Shown here in pieces: positions 51,274-59,395 of a stretch of 64,000 nt of DNA (the stretch's first letter is position 1; the number at the start of each line of letters is the position of its first letter). A program made the position numbers and the translations under genes. The notes beneath the pieces are model-generated. The model was not told where the DNA came from. It saw nothing but the letters and a program-made list of their open reading frames with translations, and made no database searches. Source of the stretch: Brevibacillus humidisoli (lineage in GTDB: Bacteria > Bacillota > Bacilli > Brevibacillales > Brevibacillaceae); contig NZ_CP087263.1 in the NCBI RefSeq assembly GCF_020923435.1, forward strand, positions 124,001 through 188,000. Direction: 5' to 3'.

Positions 51274-53607
51274 ATGGTCTGGGAAATGACAGAGGCTGAA
51301 GAAATTTGGCGACCGGTCGTCATGAACTTGACAAGGGAGGAGGACCGAAACAAATTCTTGTCCATCCGTTCTTCCAAAAAGGTCTGGTACACACATGACC
51401 AGATCCATGCACTGTTGCGCGATCTGATCAAGGCACGCGCCAGCGGGAGAGTAGTGGATGAAGACGAGATGCAGCAGGAAATCGGCAGAGTGCTAGATGG
51501 TTTGGATCCAAGTGAGTACGGCAGGTGGATCTATTATCCATGGTCCGGAAGATTGGTTCACATGCTGCCTGAACGTGAATTCCAAGAGCTTCGTCTGGAT
51601 CGCAATCGTCACAAACTGACCCACCGGGAGCAAGCGAAGTGTGCAGCGCTCACCATTGGCATCGTCGGTTTGTCAGTAGGAAATGCTGTCGCTCTCACCC
51701 TTGCCATGGAAGGCATGTTTGGTCACCTGAAGCTGGCCGACTTTGACACATTGGACCTCTCCAACATGAATCGAATTCGCGCGGGGATCCATGAGATCGG
51801 ACTGGCCAAAACCGTTTTGGCTGCACGGCAGATTTATGAGTTGAATCCTTATGCACAGATAACATTGTTTCATGAAGGGATCACGGAACAAAATGCGGAT
51901 CACTTTTTGACGTCTGAGCCGAGAGTGAATGTCCTGATCGACGAGTGTGACTCCATCGAACTGAAGTACCTGCTGCGGGAGAGGGCACGCGCGCTTGGGA
52001 TCCCGGTGATCATGGAGACGAGTGACCGTGGGATGCTTGATATCGAACGGTTTGACCTGGAGCCGAACAGGCCGCTGTTCCATGGTTTAGGTAGGGCGGA
52101 TGCCAGCTCTGTGGGCAGGACCGAGGCTGTGTTGAATATCACCGGGATCGATACGATCTCCACCCGGGCCGCTGTATCCATGCTGGAGATCGGACAGACG
52201 ATCGCGAACTGGCCGCAGCTAGCCTCGGATGTGATGCTGGGTGGGGCAGCAGTCACGGCAGCCGTTCGCTGCCTCGCCTTGGGGCAGCCGCTCTCATCAG
52301 GCAGACGATACGTTGATTTGCAAGACATACTGGATGGAGAGCCGGAGGGAAAAAAGGATATGCCGCCCACACCGCCTCACGATTCCCGCTCTGTGGAGGT
52401 TTTATCTGCTGTCAGTGAAGCTGCAGCCGCGCTGTCTGCTCCCGCTTCAGGCGAACGGGACCGCCTCTCAACGGATGCGGATGCCAGCGGGGAGGGGGAT
52501 GCGGCTGTACCCGAATTGATCCGGTTCGTGGTGGAGCATGCGATTCTCGCCCCCTCGATGGGAAATAGACAGCCATGGCGCTTTTCCTATTCGGATGGGC
52601 TGCTCTGGGTGGTTCTGGTGCCGGAGAGAGCGGACAGTCTTCTCGATCCAAGCCGTCGTGCGAGCTGCCTGGCTCTGGGGGCGGCGATTGAGAACATCGC
52701 CATTGCCGCAGCCTATCGCAATCATGCCGTCTTGGTGAAGCCATTTCCACTGCCAGGCAATCCGTTGGCTGCTGCAGCGCTTCGGCTGCTGCCGGCAGAT
52801 CCATCCTCTCTGGCTGAGCAAGCAGCCTTGTTCGATCTGTTGAGACTGCGGTCGACCAATCGTTCCAGTGCAGAGCGTAGACCGCTGACGACAGATCAAC
52901 GACAGCAGTTCTTACGGGTCCCTCTCTCTGAACACGTCAGCCTGCGGATGGTGACAGAAGATGAGGACATCGGTAAAGCGGCTGAAATTGTCGCAGCCGG
53001 AACCCGTCTGGCGCTGCTCAATCCGCTGCTTCACCAGGAGATCATCACAATGCTGCGTTGGTCACCCAAACAGGCGGATCAGACCAGAGATGGGATTGAC
53101 ACCCGAACCTTGCAGCTGCGTGGCGCGGAAAAGGCCGTCTTGCAATTGCTGGCGCGTCCTGATGTTGCGGCGGAGCTTCGTGAGCTAGGACTGGGACAGG
53201 CGATTGTGGCCAGTGTCAAAAACCAGGTGGCGTCGACAGCTGCAATCGGACTCGTCACAGTGGAGAACAACTCTTTGGAGACATGGCTGGAAACAGGCCG
53301 CTGCTTTCAAAGGATCTGGCTTGCAGCGGTCAAAATGGGGATAAGTGTCCAGCCGATCGCGTCCTGGATCTACCTATTCGGACGGCTTGATCATCATATA
53401 GAAAGCATCTTTACTTCTCAAGAGAGTACGCTGATTGGGGAATTGCACAGTAGACTAAAAGCTCTCTACCAACTGGGATCTGCATCCGAACCGGCGGTGT
53501 TGTTTCGTCTATTTTACGGGAATGCGCCAACCGTGAAGTCGCAGCGATTGTCTATAGACCAGGTGTTTTGCAGCGGATTTCCGCCAGATGGAGGGGAAGA
53601 GCGATGA
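51274..53607 (+). CDS. ThiF/E1-like and nitroreductase fusion protein (Rv1355c-like)
   Basis: 777 residues from ATG 51274, seven bases after GGAGGTGG. N-terminal region of about 120 residues of unknown type, then an E1/MoeB/ThiF adenylating domain: nucleotide loop LTIGIVGLSVGNAVALTLAM at about 127-146, KLADFDTLDLSNMNRIRA at about 152-170, and an IDECDSIELKYLL stretch. No CxxC zinc pairs are seen. After an Ala/Ser/Asp-rich linker a nitroreductase-like FMN domain begins near residue 410 (EHAILAPSMGNRQPWRFSYS) and runs to the end. The same fusion occurs in mycobacterial Rv1355c, of unknown function. Adenylation plus flavin redox implies modification of a small carboxylate or peptide. The next gene overlaps its stop. 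Confidence 0.85.
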   Translation: MVWEMTEAEEIWRPVVMNLTREEDRNKFLSIRSSKKVWYTHDQIHALLRDLIKARASGRVVDEDEMQQEIGRVLDGLDPSEYGRWIYYPWSGRLVHMLPEREFQELRLDRNRHKLTHREQAKCAALTIGIVGLSVGNAVALTLAMEGMFGHLKLADFDTLDLSNMNRIRAGIHEIGLAKTVLAARQIYELNPYAQITLFHEGITEQNADHFLTSEPRVNVLIDECDSIELKYLLRERARALGIPVIMETSDRGMLDIERFDLEPNRPLFHGLGRADASSVGRTEAVLNITGIDTISTRAAVSMLEIGQTIANWPQLASDVMLGGAAVTAAVRCLALGQPLSSGRRYVDLQDILDGEPEGKKDMPPTPPHDSRSVEVLSAVSEAAAALSAPASGERDRLSTDADASGEGDAAVPELIRFVVEHAILAPSMGNRQPWRFSYSDGLLWVVLVPERADSLLDPSRRASCLALGAAIENIAIAAAYRNHAVLVKPFPLPGNPLAAAALRLLPADPSSLAEQAALFDLLRLRSTNRSSAERRPLTTDQRQQFLRVPLSEHVSLRMVTEDEDIGKAAEIVAAGTRLALLNPLLHQEIITMLRWSPKQADQTRDGIDTRTLQLRGAEKAVLQLLARPDVAAELRELGLGQAIVASVKNQVASTAAIGLVTVENNSLETWLETGRCFQRIWLAAVKMGISVQPIASWIYLFGRLDHHIESIFTSQESTLIGELHSRLKALYQLGSASEPAVLFRLFYGNAPTVKSQRLSIDQVFCSGFPPDGGEER

Positions 53608-54260
53608 TTGGGCGCATTGAAAGGATCCAAACAGCGGCACAGCTCGATCAACTGTATCAATTCAGACACCAGGTATTTGTAGGGGAGGAAGGGCACTTGC
53701 CGCCTTCTGCTGACGGACGGATAACGGACCGGTTTGACGCCTACCCAACTACTTACAACTTTGCGGCTTTTGTTGATGATGTGATCGTAGCCGGACTGCG
53801 GATGAACCTCCCTTCCGAATGGGGCACACCTGCAGATGAATATTTTGATTTTGCCGCTTATCTGCCAGACCCGCTGAGCTGCTGTGCCGGCGGCAGCATG
53901 CTCTGCATTGCCAGACGGTACAGGCGGTCAAGAGCGTTGTTTACGGGGCTCCTCGGCCTGTTTTACTACTGGACCATCTCATACGGACTGACCCATGTGT
54001 ACGCCGTTGCCAATCCCGAACGGCAATCATTCTTTGTCAAAAGCGGTTTCCGCTGTCTAACCCCAGCCTTCTTTCATCAGCAGAAGCAGCTTGACTGCTT
54101 GCCCGTGGCGCTTTCGATGAAGGAGCTGCCAGAGCCTTATCGAACGTTTGTAGACGGTCTCATCGCGACTCATGGTTTGCATCAGGATCTTTCGATTGAG
54201 TTTGAATTACTGGGAAAAGGGCGGTATCGCAAAGATAGTCAGGCCATCCAAAATGGATGA
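53604..54260 (+). CDS. FeeM/LuxI-fold N-acyltransferase-like protein
   Basis: 218 residues from ATG 53604 (GGAGGGG upstream), overlapping the previous stop by four bases. N-terminal pattern LDQLYQFRHQVFVGEEGHLP and DRFDAYPTTYNFAAFVDDVI, GLRMNLPSE follow the acyl-homoserine-lactone synthase / N-acyl amino acid synthase (FeeM) fold: R(x)xVF..E, D.fD and the later substrate-shielding strand. In that group the enzyme takes an acyl chain from acyl carrier protein and places it on an amino acid or S-adenosylmethionine. Sequence identity to named enzymes cannot be judged here. It probably acylates the product of the fusion enzyme. Confidence 0.75.
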   Translation: MIGRIERIQTAAQLDQLYQFRHQVFVGEEGHLPPSADGRITDRFDAYPTTYNFAAFVDDVIVAGLRMNLPSEWGTPADEYFDFAAYLPDPLSCCAGGSMLCIARRYRRSRALFTGLLGLFYYWTISYGLTHVYAVANPERQSFFVKSGFRCLTPAFFHQQKQLDCLPVALSMKELPEPYRTFVDGLIATHGLHQDLSIEFELLGKGRYRKDSQAIQNG

Positions 54261-54278
54261 GAGGGGAGATATCCTTAT

Positions 54279-55112
54279 ATGGAATGCCGTATTTCAGACA
54301 TTACCCTTCACTATGAAGTGCACGGGTCAGGCAAGCCGGTTGTCATGCTTCATGGATTCTCATTGGACCATCGCGTGATGACAGGCTGTCTGGAACCGAT
54401 CTTCGCCGATCGGCCGGGGTGGAAACGGATTTATCTGGACCTGCCGGGTATGGGAAGGACCCAAGCGGCTGATTGGATTGAAAGTTCGAACGACATGTTG
54501 GCAATTGTGCTGAAAGCGATTGATCAGCTAATCCCAGAGGAACGATTTCTGGTAATAGGGGAGTCGTATGGAGGGTATCTGGCGAGAGGTATCGTTTCGC
54601 AGCGGATGGAGATGGTTGATGGTATCGCGCTCATCTGTCCGATGATCGTGGCGGAGCGTGAGATGAGAGAACTGCCGCCTGCCGGTATGGTTTTTGTGCA
54701 GGATACGAATCTGCTCGCGGGATTAGATCAACGTGAGGCAGCAGAGTTTACTTCCGTAGCCGTGGTTCAGGATGAGTACAACTGGCAGCGCTTCCGGAAT
54801 GAGATTCTTGCGGGATCACTGTTGGCGGATGCTGCCTTTCTTGAGCGGCTGCGAAAACAGTACGCTTTCTCGTTTAACCCTGACCAGCTTCCGGTACCTT
54901 TCCGCAAACCAGCACTATTCCTCATGGGGCGCCAGGATGCCTCGACAGGTTATCGAGACGCGTGGAAGATTCTTGAACAGTATCCCAGGGCCAGCTATGC
55001 CGTGCTCGACCGGGCCGGACATAACCTGCAGAGCGAACAGAGGCGCTTGTTTGAGGTGATGGTTAGCGAGTGGCTGGACAGAGTGGAGGAAGCGGCAGCA
55101 CAACAGCCCTGA
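54279..55112 (+). CDS. Alpha/beta hydrolase
   Basis: 277 residues, ATG 54279 with GAGAGGGGAG upstream, 18 bases after the acyltransferase stop. Oxyanion region VVMLHGFSLDHRVM, the nucleophile elbow FLVIGESYGGYLAR (Ser within GESYGG), acid in MGRQDASTGYRD and the catalytic histidine in LDRAGHNLQSEQ. A cap domain lies between. No signal peptide. As third gene of the locus it may act as thioesterase, releasing or trimming the acylated product, or as immunity/turnover enzyme. Confidence 0.9.
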   Translation: MECRISDITLHYEVHGSGKPVVMLHGFSLDHRVMTGCLEPIFADRPGWKRIYLDLPGMGRTQAADWIESSNDMLAIVLKAIDQLIPEERFLVIGESYGGYLARGIVSQRMEMVDGIALICPMIVAEREMRELPPAGMVFVQDTNLLAGLDQREAAEFTSVAVVQDEYNWQRFRNEILAGSLLADAAFLERLRKQYAFSFNPDQLPVPFRKPALFLMGRQDASTGYRDAWKILEQYPRASYAVLDRAGHNLQSEQRRLFEVMVSEWLDRVEEAAAQQP

Positions 55113-55219
55113 TCATTTGGATGAGACTAGAACCAGAGCCCAGTCCACTTGAGCACTGCGTGTTTTTCCAACAACCCTCACGGCCGGCCTCCTTCCCTTT
55201 GGCAACCTTCAGTGATACA

Positions 55220-56236
55220 ATGGAACATAATGAGAACGTACGTTCCGATCTGGGGGTGCTCAAGCTGGCCAAAAAAGTGTTTGAGGAAATAACCGCAAAA
55301 CAGACGATGAACCGCGTAAAGGAACCGCGGATGCCTTTTGATTGGTCGATTAATCCGTACCGCGGGTGTACGCATGGCTGCAGTTTTTGCTACGCTCGCA
55401 ACACTCACTCGTTTTTAGGGATGAATGCAGATGATTCGTTTCAAAATCACATTTTTCTAAAGAGGAATGCTGCGGAGGCACTGGAGAATCAGTTGGCCAA
55501 GCTGGCTCGCAAGCACGGGGGCGATCTGCGGCAGTTAGCGCAAGAGGTTGGGATGGTTACGATCGGGACGGCAACCGACCCCTACCAGCAGGTAGAAGGA
55601 AAGGCCAAGCTGACCAGAGAATGCCTGAAGGTGTTGGCCAGGTATCAGATACCAACGTCGATCACGACCCGCTCGCCGCTGATTCTGCGAGATCTGGACA
55701 TCTTGCAGGAGATTCCACTCACTTCGATCAACATCAGTATCAATACGCTTGACACTGAACTGTACCGCCGCTTGGAGCCAGCGACCAGTTTCCCGTTTAA
55801 GCGGCTGGAAACGGTTGAGCAGCTTGTGTCACATGATCTGCCGGCGGGAATCTTCCTCGCTCCGATCCTGCCCTATCTGACGGACGGAGCTTACGATCTG
55901 GAAGAACTGATCGCGGCAGCCAAGCGGCATCGTGCAGCTTTTGTGACGCCGTCTGTGCTGCGACTGGTTCCCGAGGTGAAAGCGTGGTACTTTTCTGTAC
56001 TGAAGCAGCATCATCCGAACCTGTTGCCCGCGTATCAGGAACTATATCGCAGTACGTATCCGCCTCGCGAGTACACCGCACCGCTCATGGAAAGGGTGTA
56101 TGCCCTGCTTGGTCACTATGAGCTGTCTCCGGTTGTGCCGACCAAGCCGAACCGACAGCCAGTGGAATCCGCAGCCAGCTCTCCCATTGACGAATGCCAT
56201 GGACAAAGAGTGGAGCAGCTTTCCTTTTTGTTTTAA
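55220..56236 (+). CDS. Radical SAM protein of the SPL/Rv2578c type
   Basis: 338 residues if ATG 55220 is used; the open frame reaches 55070 inside the hydrolase gene and no strong ribosome site supports any start. The radical SAM cluster motif is RGCTHGCSFCYAR (CxxxCxxC), followed by KRNAAEALENQLAK, GTATDPYQQVE, ITTRSPLILRDLD and SINTLDTELYRRLEP. This is the branch that includes spore photoproduct-lyase-like and Rv2578c proteins. The true reaction is unknown. It follows the hydrolase by about 107 bases, so it may or may not be in the same transcript. Confidence 0.88.
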   Translation: MEHNENVRSDLGVLKLAKKVFEEITAKQTMNRVKEPRMPFDWSINPYRGCTHGCSFCYARNTHSFLGMNADDSFQNHIFLKRNAAEALENQLAKLARKHGGDLRQLAQEVGMVTIGTATDPYQQVEGKAKLTRECLKVLARYQIPTSITTRSPLILRDLDILQEIPLTSINISINTLDTELYRRLEPATSFPFKRLETVEQLVSHDLPAGIFLAPILPYLTDGAYDLEELIAAAKRHRAAFVTPSVLRLVPEVKAWYFSVLKQHHPNLLPAYQELYRSTYPPREYTAPLMERVYALLGHYELSPVVPTKPNRQPVESAASSPIDECHGQRVEQLSFLF

Positions 56237-56310
56237 CCATGTGCTTTCGTTCTGTCTCGTTCTAGATGATTCGATTGACGCTATTCACAGACGCAGCGTG
56301 TCGATAACCG

Positions 56311-56352
56311 GACTCTCCCATCTATTTTGTTTGGCGGGGAGTCTTTTTTTGT
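56311..56352 (+). terminator. Terminator after the radical SAM gene
   Basis: GACTC-TCCC (56311-56319) pairs with GGGGAGTC (56336-56343), followed by a run of seven T. The stretch 56353-56508 carries the promoter region of the SLH gene. Confidence 0.65.
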
Positions 56353-56508
56353 TATGGGAATAATGGAACTTCGCAGCAAGGATATAAGTCGAAAAGTCCT
56401 ATTTCCTAAAAAATAAAGTCGGATACACTTCTTTTATATGAAAAATTTAGAATTATGGTAAACTCCCAAACGTAAAGGCATCTCGATGAGGAAAGGGGCT
56501 CGACACCT

Positions 56509-58038
56509 ATGAAGATCCAAAAAATGCTGTTTGCATTGCTGCTCGTTTTTTCTGTTATGAGCGGGAGTGCGGCCGCTGAAAACAGCGCCACTATGATGGA
56601 GGACGGCCGTGTACAGATTACGTTGGAATTCGCCGACGTGAACGAAGCAAAGTGGGCTTTGCAGCATATAGCCGACATGCAGTCGAAAAAAGTGCTGCAG
56701 GGATTTCCAGACGGTACATTTCGACCCAACCAACCGATCAGTCGGGTGGAAGCTGTCGTGACTGCCGTTCGTCTGATGGGCTTAGAGGAAGAAGCGCAGT
56801 CGGTCTCCTCTGCTACACCACTGCATTTTAAAGATGCGGAACAGATCGCCAACAAGTACCCGTGGGCAACAGGATATGTTGTGATTGCTTTGGAAAACGG
56901 ACTGTTTGATTTCTCCGAAGACAAGATACAGCCGGACAAGCCAGCTTCTCGTGTCTGGGTATCCGTGCTGCTGGTCCGTGCTTTAGGTTTACAGGATGAT
57001 GCGCTTGGCGAGATGACGACGGTTCCTGCTTTTAAAGATGCCAAAGAAATTCCGGCAGGTGCTGTCGGATATGTAAATGTCGCCGTAGAGAAGGGATTGG
57101 TAAGTGGCTATCCCGATGGCACGTTTAAACCAAACAAACATGTAACACGTGCAGAGATGGCTGCTTTTCTCGACCGTACCGATGATCAGCTGCCCGGCGA
57201 ATCGGACCCATCCAATGAAGATGGGACAAAAGTAGTGCTGCCCGAGCTTCCGGCTATAGAGGATCACCTCAATGGCGATGATATCCGTGAGTTTAAGCTG
57301 GAGCTGGAATCGAGCGCAGACGGGAAACTGGAGATTGCATATGTCAGGAAGGCAGACAAAACAGAAGCAAAAATTGAGCAGAAAGCGAACAGTAGAGAAG
57401 AGAAACAAAGCGGAGACGAGGCCGTAAGCGCCGTTGAACAGCTTCTTGAAGATTTTGCTCTGCACCCGGATATGGCTCAAGAAGAAGTAGCGGGAAGAGT
57501 ACTGGACGTGCTAAACGTCGATCACTTCACAACGTTAAAACTTGAGCTTGAATTCGCCAATGGTACAGAGGTAGAGATAGAAGATCAAGGAGATGATCAA
57601 GAGGAGGTAGAGGTTCCCGAGGCTCCAGCAGGGATTCGGGAGTTTATATTGGAAGTAGAGTCAGCGGGAGATAAAAAACTGGAAGTAAAGTACAAGAGAG
57701 ACGAGGACAAAACGGAAGCAAAATATGAGAGCGAAACGAACAGCGGTGAGGAAAAGGTAACGGGTGAAGCAGCTGTTAGTAAGGTAGAGGAACTGCTACA
57801 AACACTCGATTTGGGGCCCGATATGGGGCGTGAGGAGCTCTTGGAAGAAGTTGAATCCGCTCTGGGGCTCTCGGAGATAGAGGAATTGAAGATTAAGGTT
57901 ATCTTCGCAAATGGCCAAAAAGTAGAGGTAGAACTGGAAAAAGAGAAGGACGATAAACACGACGACGATGACGATCAGGATGACGACGAAGAGAATGATG
58001 AGGACGACGATGATGATAAAGACGATGATGAGGATTGA
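56509..58038 (+). CDS. S-layer-homology protein with two YusW-like domains and an acidic tail
   Basis: 509 residues from ATG 56509 with AGGGG upstream. Sec signal peptide of about 24 residues ending SGSAAAEN. Three SLH repeats (about 55-225): VLQGFPDGTFRPNQPISR, FSEDKIQPDKPASR, VSGYPDGTFKPNKHVTRAEM, which anchor the protein to pyruvylated wall polymer. Two tandem copies of about 105 residues follow, each starting IREF(K/I)LE and ending in FANG-x-(K/T)EVE, which match the YusW-like domain. The end is almost only Asp and Glu (last 30 residues), a likely cation-binding tail. Extracellular, wall-bound. Role may be metal or calcium capture. Confidence 0.88.
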   Translation: MKIQKMLFALLLVFSVMSGSAAAENSATMMEDGRVQITLEFADVNEAKWALQHIADMQSKKVLQGFPDGTFRPNQPISRVEAVVTAVRLMGLEEEAQSVSSATPLHFKDAEQIANKYPWATGYVVIALENGLFDFSEDKIQPDKPASRVWVSVLLVRALGLQDDALGEMTTVPAFKDAKEIPAGAVGYVNVAVEKGLVSGYPDGTFKPNKHVTRAEMAAFLDRTDDQLPGESDPSNEDGTKVVLPELPAIEDHLNGDDIREFKLELESSADGKLEIAYVRKADKTEAKIEQKANSREEKQSGDEAVSAVEQLLEDFALHPDMAQEEVAGRVLDVLNVDHFTTLKLELEFANGTEVEIEDQGDDQEEVEVPEAPAGIREFILEVESAGDKKLEVKYKRDEDKTEAKYESETNSGEEKVTGEAAVSKVEELLQTLDLGPDMGREELLEEVESALGLSEIEELKIKVIFANGQKVEVELEKEKDDKHDDDDDQDDDEENDEDDDDDKDDDED

Positions 58039-58053
58039 GCAATAAGCAAACCG

Positions 58054-58089
58054 AGGGAGATCAACTCTTTGTGTTGATCTCCCTTTTTG
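58054..58089 (+). terminator. Strong terminator after the SLH gene
   Basis: AGGGAGATCAAC (58054-58065) / GTTGATCTCCCT (58073-58084), perfect 12-base stem, seven-base loop, then TTTTT. Its right arm overlaps the 3' end of the converging GNAT gene. Confidence 0.85.
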
Positions 58090-58513
58090 TACGCTCGACC
58101 CATTTCTCCATGAAGATCAGCTCGTCACTCTGGAAACCAAGCCTCTCGTAAAACCCCTGCACCTGGGCATTGTTTGGCTCGATTAACAGGTTTACTTTTT
58201 CGCAGCCGATGGCTTGAAATCTGCTTTCCAGCTCTTTCATCATGGCGTAGCCGACGCCCTTTCTCTGCTCATCCGAGTCGACAGCCAGATGGTACACCCA
58301 GCCCCGCCGTCCATCGTATGCGCCGATTACGGCACCGATGATCTTATTGCCTTCAACCGCGACCAGGAACAGTTCCGGATCTCGTTGCAGCTTCTTTTGG
58401 ATTTGTTCGTAGCTGTCCGATCGGGATATTTCCAGCTCTGCTCTACACCACAGCCGGATCACAGGTTCATAATCACTCATCGCAAATGATCGGATCGCAA
58501 TAGACATATCCAT
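58061..58513 (-). CDS. GNAT-family N-acetyltransferase
   Basis: 150 residues from ATG 58513. Acetyl-CoA loop DSDEQRKGVGYAMMKELE (QRKGVG), preceding LFLVAVEGNKIIGAVIGAYD and closing LLIEPNNAQVQGFYERLGFQ, resembling RimI/YpeA-type single-domain acetyltransferases. It starts 13 bases after the OsmC gene stop, so they are one transcript. Substrate unknown. Confidence 0.9.
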   Translation of the reverse strand: MDMSIAIRSFAMSDYEPVIRLWCRAELEISRSDSYEQIQKKLQRDPELFLVAVEGNKIIGAVIGAYDGRRGWVYHLAVDSDEQRKGVGYAMMKELESRFQAIGCEKVNLLIEPNNAQVQGFYERLGFQSDELIFMEKWVERTKREINTKS

Positions 58514-58526
58514 ACTCCTCAGCCGT

Positions 58527-58919
58527 TCATACGAGATTGTCGCTTAGTTCATAGGTTTCCGTAATCTGGATGCTGTCCTTTACAGATTGGACCATCGGGC
58601 AGTTTTTTCTGGTGACGGCGAGTGCTTTTTCCACCTTCTCAGCGTCCATATTGGTTCCTTTAATGAGAAAATGAAGGTGGATTTTTTCCACGCGGTTTGC
58701 TTCTTGCTCATTTCGTTCCACGTGCGCTGTAATCTGGATATCTGCGGCTGGGGTCCGCATTTTGTCCAGAACTTTGCGAAGCACCCCACCGCTGCAGACG
58801 GCAATGGAAGAGACGAGCAACTGATAAGGGCGAAAGCCATATTGCTCATCCCCTGAGACGTGCAGCTCCCCATATTCGACGTTTGTGACGAATCCTTTTT
58901 CGGTCATCTTGAATTCCAT
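58527..58919 (-). CDS. OsmC-family protein
   Basis: 130 residues from ATG 58919. OsmC/Ohr fold with YGFRPYQLLVSSIAVCSGGV, KMRTPAADIQITAHVERNE and the late VTRKNCPMVQSVKD where the redox cysteine sits. One Cys is in each expected area (SSIAVCSGG and KNCPM), so thiol peroxidase activity on organic peroxides or a related role is possible. Upstream gene of a two-gene unit with the GNAT protein. Confidence 0.88.
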   Translation of the reverse strand: MEFKMTEKGFVTNVEYGELHVSGDEQYGFRPYQLLVSSIAVCSGGVLRKVLDKMRTPAADIQITAHVERNEQEANRVEKIHLHFLIKGTNMDAEKVEKALAVTRKNCPMVQSVKDSIQITETYELSDNLV

Positions 58920-59053
58920 ACCGATCACTCTTCCCTGTTCCTACTTTGCTCACCATTATACTAGAAAACGGCTGAGACATCATGGTCTAAAGCTACGATA
59001 AGCTAACTTTCATAGGAAGACGGATCATCTGATGCTCCGACAGACGACTGTAG

Positions 59054-59395
59054 CTAGGCTGTTGCTGTCTTATTCGTCCGCCACCCGGCAGCTGCGATCG
59101 CCAACAGCGGGCTTGCGAGGCCGAGAAGAATATAGGTAACGGTGTAGTAGGGGGCTGCTTCACCCCTGATAAACTGTATCACCGTGATGCCTTCCATCGT
59201 ACCGTCTCCGCCACCGGCCACCAGCAGTGCGCCAATCACATAGATCAGGATTCTCTCGCAAACCATCGGAACGGTACTGTTCCAGTTATGATCAATCGGC
59301 TCCCCTGTAAACCACTGATACAGCATAACGGCTCCAGCAAATGTTATGAAATAGCACATGGTAAGCAAGATCCAACCAGATATGGTTTTTCCCAT
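59054..59395 (-). CDS. Small integral membrane protein, unknown
   Basis: 113 residues from ATG 59395, preceded by GGAGGG. Three hydrophobic helices (about 6-27, 48-64, 85-105). Not recognised. The insertion sequence begins 106 bases upstream of its start, so the native promoter may have been displaced; the transposase reading frame even runs into this gene. Confidence 0.7.
   Translation of the reverse strand: MGKTISGWILLTMCYFITFAGAVMLYQWFTGEPIDHNWNSTVPMVCERILIYVIGALLVAGGGDGTMEGITVIQFIRGEAAPYYTVTYILLGLASPLLAIAAAGWRTNKTATA

Noticed and set aside
52412-52899. Minus-strand frames inside the ThiF-nitroreductase gene
   Set aside because: GC-rich antisense shadows of the linker and flavin domain without supporting features.
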